Notes under the pieces: generated by a model
The model's database searches: none
Told to the model about the DNA's origin: nothing
Seen by the model: the letters and a program-made list of their open reading frames with translations, nothing else
Program-made: the position numbers and the translations under genes
Shown here: one piece after another, positions 51,501 through 57,500 of the stretch
How the letters are laid out: every line of letters begins with the position of its first letter
Numbering within the stretch: position 1 is the first letter of the stretch
Origin: Vitellaria paradoxa
Taxonomy: Eukaryota > Streptophyta > Magnoliopsida > Ericales > Sapotaceae
Reading direction: 5' to 3'
Assembly (NCBI GenBank): GCA_019916065.1
Contig: CM034240.1
Coordinates: 16,973,894 to 17,037,893, forward strand
DNA: 64,000 nt

Positions 51501-54500
51501 CAGCTAAAAGAATAAAAATTTCAACAGTTGCATGTGTTTGGCTCCTTCAAAAAATGTCAGCAAGGCCACACGTGAGAGGGGCATGTTGAAAGAGAAAATT
51601 TGATAAGTGAAATCAAATTTCTATTAAATGGCATCAAAAGTATGCCACCCATGTATAGAAAAATAGGATCCGGGGTACGAAAAGAATATCCTGCTGACAG
51701 GATATATCCATGTTTACCATAGAATGCAATAAATGATGTACTTCCAAGTCTCTACCCCCGGACAACCTACAGAAAAGAGGGAAAAAAATACTCTTCACTT
51801 TACACAAGGAATTTTCTGCATCTTGAAAGTTTCTTCTCTTTCTTTCTCCCCACACTACCCAAGTAACACAAAATGGGATCAACCTCCAAGCTCTGTACAT
51901 CCATATTATCTATAAAATGCAAAAAACGATATAATTCCAGGTCTTTACCCCCAAACAATCAGCTATATGAAAGGGGCCAAAAAAAAAATTACTCTCCACT
52001 CTACACAACGAAATTTTTGTATCTTGAAAGTTTCTTTTGTTTCTTTCTCCCCACTTTACCCATATAATGCAAAATGGGATCAACCTCCAAGTTCCCCTTC
52101 TCCTCCTTCCTTTCCCAATCCCAACAACAACCTAACCACTCTTTTCACAGCCCGAGGGAACACCCATTACATCCCCGAACAATTAAGCACCAGGACCTGA
52201 AGTTCTCTCGTCCAAGTGCAACGAAGAAACAAATGATTGATGGTCTTCGCCTCCACTTTACACAACCAGCATCTATTAATCAGGATCCACTCTTTTTAAT
52301 GAGATTGTCCAACGTAAGTGTCTTCCAATGGAGCATGCACCACCACAAAGGCCACTTTAGGAGGGAAACCATTTTTCCATACCTTAATTTTTCCATACCT
52401 TAATTCAAGGGCAATCACCCTTCTCACTGCCCTCCAAAATTTTATAAGAAGATTTGACCTTAAAAGTTCCGAATCTCGAACTCTTCCATTTAATTTTATC
52501 CTCCCCTATCAGTTTATTGACCTCTTAAAAGACTCGAGATCAATCTCACTTCACCATCCACCTCCTAATCAAAAACATTCCTTATTCGATCAACATTCCA
52601 ACAACGGCTCCATTCACAAAGTTGTAGAAGCCATCAACAACTCCCTCTCTGTTTTTCACAATATCAAAAATACCAAGGTACCAATCCTTAAGGCTTCCAG
52701 TCCCTAACCACCAATCATGCCAAAATTTAATGCTCCTCTGCCCACTGCAACGGTGAGATGCCTTCTAAACTTAGGTCAAATGTTGCTTATGCTCTTCCAG
52801 AAACCAGTCGCATGCAGACTTTGCAATCCTTGGTGGCACAACCCCTTCCTCCACCTCATACGTTGAGGCTATCAACTGCCTCTGTAAGTGTTGTCTCTCA
52901 TTAGTGAACTTCTATAGCCACTTCCCCGACAAAGCTTCATTCAACACAATGAGAGGTCTGCACACACTCCTGTTTCTCCAAAAAGATATACCCCATAGGA
53001 ATTGACTTTGAATTCCCTCCAACTCTTCACAACTGACATTGCAGCCTTAAAAAAAGACAGGGATAGATCAGAAGATTAGATATGGTACCCTTCAGCAGTG
53101 TCATTTCCCCCCACCCTTTGACAGATACCCTTTCTTCCACCCTGAGACTTTCCTTCAGAAATTATCCACTACCCCATCCCACCCCCGAACTACCTTGTAA
53201 GACAACCCCAAATGGAGGCCCAGATATGCAGATGATAGCTAACTAATTTTCCAGCCCAGGATAGCAGTGAAGCCATCTACCTCTTGAACATCTCCAACCA
53301 AAATCAATTTTAACTTGCCTAAATTCACTCTTAATCTAAAAACTACCTCAAAATATAGGAGAATAAATGTAACATGTCCCAACTGCTGTGGATCTGCCCC
53401 ACAGAATATCGTAGAATCACCAGCAAAGAGCAAGTGTGTTATGTCCAAAGTTGAATCGATAGCACCACCTACCTTGAATCCCTCCAATTTTCAATCCTCC
53501 GCTGTCTTGACACACATTCTACTAAAATCTTCCACAATTAGAATGAATTGAAGAGGTGATAAAGGGTCCCTTCATCTCAACCCCCTAGAGGATTCAAAAA
53601 AACCTTCGGGAATACCATAGATTACTACTGACGATCTAATAGTAGAAATGCACCGCCTTATCCATTTCCTCCATATCCTATGAAAGCCCATAAGCTCTAG
53701 CAGAGATAGCAACCTCCCTCCAATAGAATCAAACATCAACCAATCCAACCTTCGGGAGCCATTGTTCCCTTTCCTTAAACAAATTACTGTAGAAATCTGG
53801 TATAGCTTCTATAATTCCCAGGGGATCCTCACACTCCTTTTCATCGACAATGATCTTGGATATCTAGCTCAACCTCTCATGTGAATTTATCATCTTGTGG
53901 AAGAACTTGGTACTCTTGTCCCCTTCTCTTAACCACAAGGCCCTTGATGTTTTAAGCCAGCTTATCTATTCCATCCTTGCTAGCTTGCAGAATTCTGATC
54001 TCTGTTTTCTGGTTTCATTCTCCTTCAGAGATGCTTCACTCACCTCTTGATCTATCTAGTATCTTCATTATGTTTTCCACCATTGCTCTCTTTATGCTTT
54101 TCACTTGATCGAACTCCTCCAAGTTCAAAATAACGAAATCCTTTTTCAACATCTTTAGCTTTTGCATGAAAACATAACTCGCCTTTCCTTGCTGTTGGTA
54201 GCTCCCCCATTAATATCATCCGCAAGCAACCACATTTCAAACTTGAATGGAGTAGAACCGTTCTTTATTTCTCCACAATCCATGGAAATAGGAAAATGGT
54301 CTGACACCGCGGATTGTGTTTTCTATTTCGATCACAATAAATTAATCCATGTTCAAAAAGTTTGTTTTCTCAAATTATGCACAATCTAGAATAACAATTA
54401 CAACTCTATCATTATAAAAAGAGTTAAATTTTAATACGCTGTCAGTGTAAATATTATTTACGCAAACAGGTTTCAGAACATAACCCGTATCCAGAACACC

Positions 54501-57500
54501 ACAACATAATGTGTCCTCATTATCCATAACACCACAACGTAACATATTTTCATTTTGTAATTTAACAAATAGCATATCTTCATTTTGTAATTTAACAAAT
54601 TATGGAATATGAAGAGTAGTAATTATGGATATCTCTCATTTTTTGAAACCTGCTTGTGTAAATAATTTTACAATGTATCAAAATTAAACTCATTTAAAAA
54701 TGGTTCCTATATGTCAGGTTAAAAGCACTAAGTTGCAGTACCATAATAAAGTGTCATACAAAAAACGAAATGTTCATAAAATTAAGCTACAAAATTCAGA
54801 TTGGCCATAACTTTCAATCCAAACAAAGGGGAATAATCGGAAGATATATTGGCCAACAAACTACCTTCACCAAATAAAGAACCATTAATCCTAAAGCAAT
54901 TCTCCTCCAATGTAAGGATAACCAGCGCTAATGTTTGAATAGGAGGAAAAGAATAACCAGCACAAATTGTTTTGTTTTACCAAAAAAGAGAGGTAAGCAA
55001 AAGCTCCTCATTACACAACCCAACTTTCAAAAGCCGACAGTTGTTGACTGAGGTTTTACATGGTACACCACATAGGTGACACCTAACATTCCACTATTTC
55101 AAATCATTGTCGTCCACGAGCACACACCAGATTATCCGGCCTTCGGGACCCCCATTCATATTTCAGCACAAAGAACCCCCCCCCCAGCCAACCCCCCCCC
55201 CCCCAAAAAAAAAAAAATCTCTCACCGGGAGTGGGCATTAAGTTATTGGCACATTGGCAGCTAAGCATCCTTCAAACAGAAATATTTATTGAACTAAACT
55301 GCAATCACGTGATACTGTTTAAAGATTCTTGAAGAACCTATAAAAGGTATTTCTAACTTAACACACAAACAGATCTTATGATGCATGAAAATAGCTAAAT
55401 TCTTCAACTTCTCCTAAAATCGCTACGTAGGATTCCCTTAACAAGGTTAAGTGTCATCGATGTATGTACTTCTGTTGGCCACGTATAACCTGTCTTTGTA
55501 CTAGATCTGAAATTTGAGCTGCACGGATGCACCCTAATTGATTCAAATCAACAAAAAGTTTCTAAATGATCCAATATGTCATCAAGAGCAGACAAATTGT
55601 ATTGCAGACATATCTCATGCCATGCTAGGAGGTTAGAATTAAATTTATGAACAACATACCATCCCCTTTTCATTAACTGAGCAGCCACTGAAGAAACTTT
55701 TGCTTGTACATAGCCCTCAGGTGAACTAGCATGTTGCATAACAAAGCACAAACAAAAACTGCAACAAATGTATAGATTATACATGTAAGTGGAATATATG
55801 CATATGCACACACATAGATATGTGAAGATCAAACAACACTTCAAAAAAAAAAAGTGAAGAACTTCTGTTTAACAATTCCCAGGAGCGGCACAAGCTGGCA
55901 GCTTTGTGGTTCCAAGGGGAGGGTCTCAACTCACAAATTTGGGAATTTGAACTTCACCATTAAACTTTGGAAAAACAAGTGCTATGATATATTTAGCAAT
56001 AACTCACCCCTCACCCTCCCAAAAAAAAAAAAGATAAAAAATAAAGCAACAAATACAAAATGAAAAATTAAAGAGAAGAAACAAAGAAGTAACAGAGCAC
56101 AGTGTGCATCAGAGAAAAATTGTCTAGCGTTGATAAAAATGATATGCACCTATGCATTATTTGCAATAGTATGCCACTACAAAAGATTTTTATGAAACGC
56201 AGTTCCCCCATGTCTTATTTGCAATAGTCTGCTACTACAAATGATTTTATGGAGACTTCCAATAAAATACCTAATCAAGCTTCTCTTCTCCTCAGCTGTA
56301 AGAATAACCCATTCTCTGATAGCTGCATCTCGAATTGCTGCAGCAGCTTGAAACCTTGCATTTGCCACCTGGGAATTATCTGGACAAAGTGAAGCATTAT
56401 TAGCATAATAAGCCATCACAACCATCCTTTGAGATTTAGTTGTGACCATTGTACACAACAAAACTATCTACCGGACAGTGTTTATGATTTCAAAAAGATT
56501 GCAATCTACTAAGGAGAATATGTTCCAGAACTTCAAAGCATAAAATTAATGGTTTAGGTGTATATATATATAACAGTTATGCAGATTCTAATTTTAAGTT
56601 CTATGCTGCATATGCATTCTAACATAATGATAAATCATCCGATCCTGATCTTCTGAAAGATTCGAGAATATTTTTAGAATGTGAAAGCTGTTGAAAATGG
56701 TTCTAGAAAGTGTTTTCTTTGAAGAAGGTCCAGACGTCGCTTGATTCATTGAATGGGGAAATATGCTCCAGCCCAAATGGAAAGACCATGCCATCCTTAA
56801 GATGCTGGAGTGTTCCAATATAGGAAAAATGAGAAAATCCTGGATGCCGCTTTCAATGCCTTTCTTGAGAGAAAATAAATTAATATAAATAACAAAGTTG
56901 CTCCGTCCCTAATAGTTTAATCTTTTAGATGAGAAGACAGCTAACATTCGAACATAGTGGCTGTTTGGAGTGCAAAATTTTGCCCCAAAAAAAATTATGT
57001 AGGCAAATTTTGGATTATTAGGTGTGTGGTGTGTTTTTCGAAAAGTGTGAAAAAGTTGGTAAAAGTTGAAGAAATTGGTATCAGTTAGAGTAAGTTGAAG
57101 AAAGTTAAAAAAATGTTGTAGATTTTTCGTGTGGAAAGTTGGAAAAAGTTGAAGATTTCTAGAGAAAGTTAGAGTTTTTTTGCCAAATGTGGCACTCCAA
57201 ATGCAACCCCTCTAGAAAGTTAGAGATTTTTTGCCAAATGTGGCACTCCAAATGCAACCCATAAAGGGCAGGAAAAAAAGGTTGCCCTACCACAAGTGAA
57301 GGCATGTTGAGAGAAAATAAATAAATATAACTAATAAATTTGCCCCTCCCTAACAATAAGCTTTTAGGTGAGATGGGAACTAACATTCTAAAAACCCAAA
57401 CTCTAAGAAAAAGAGATCAAAGGATAAAATATTTCGTACCAATTAATTTTGTAGGAAGTTCATACAAAATGATTGCAAAGGTGTTAGCATTAAAATTGGA

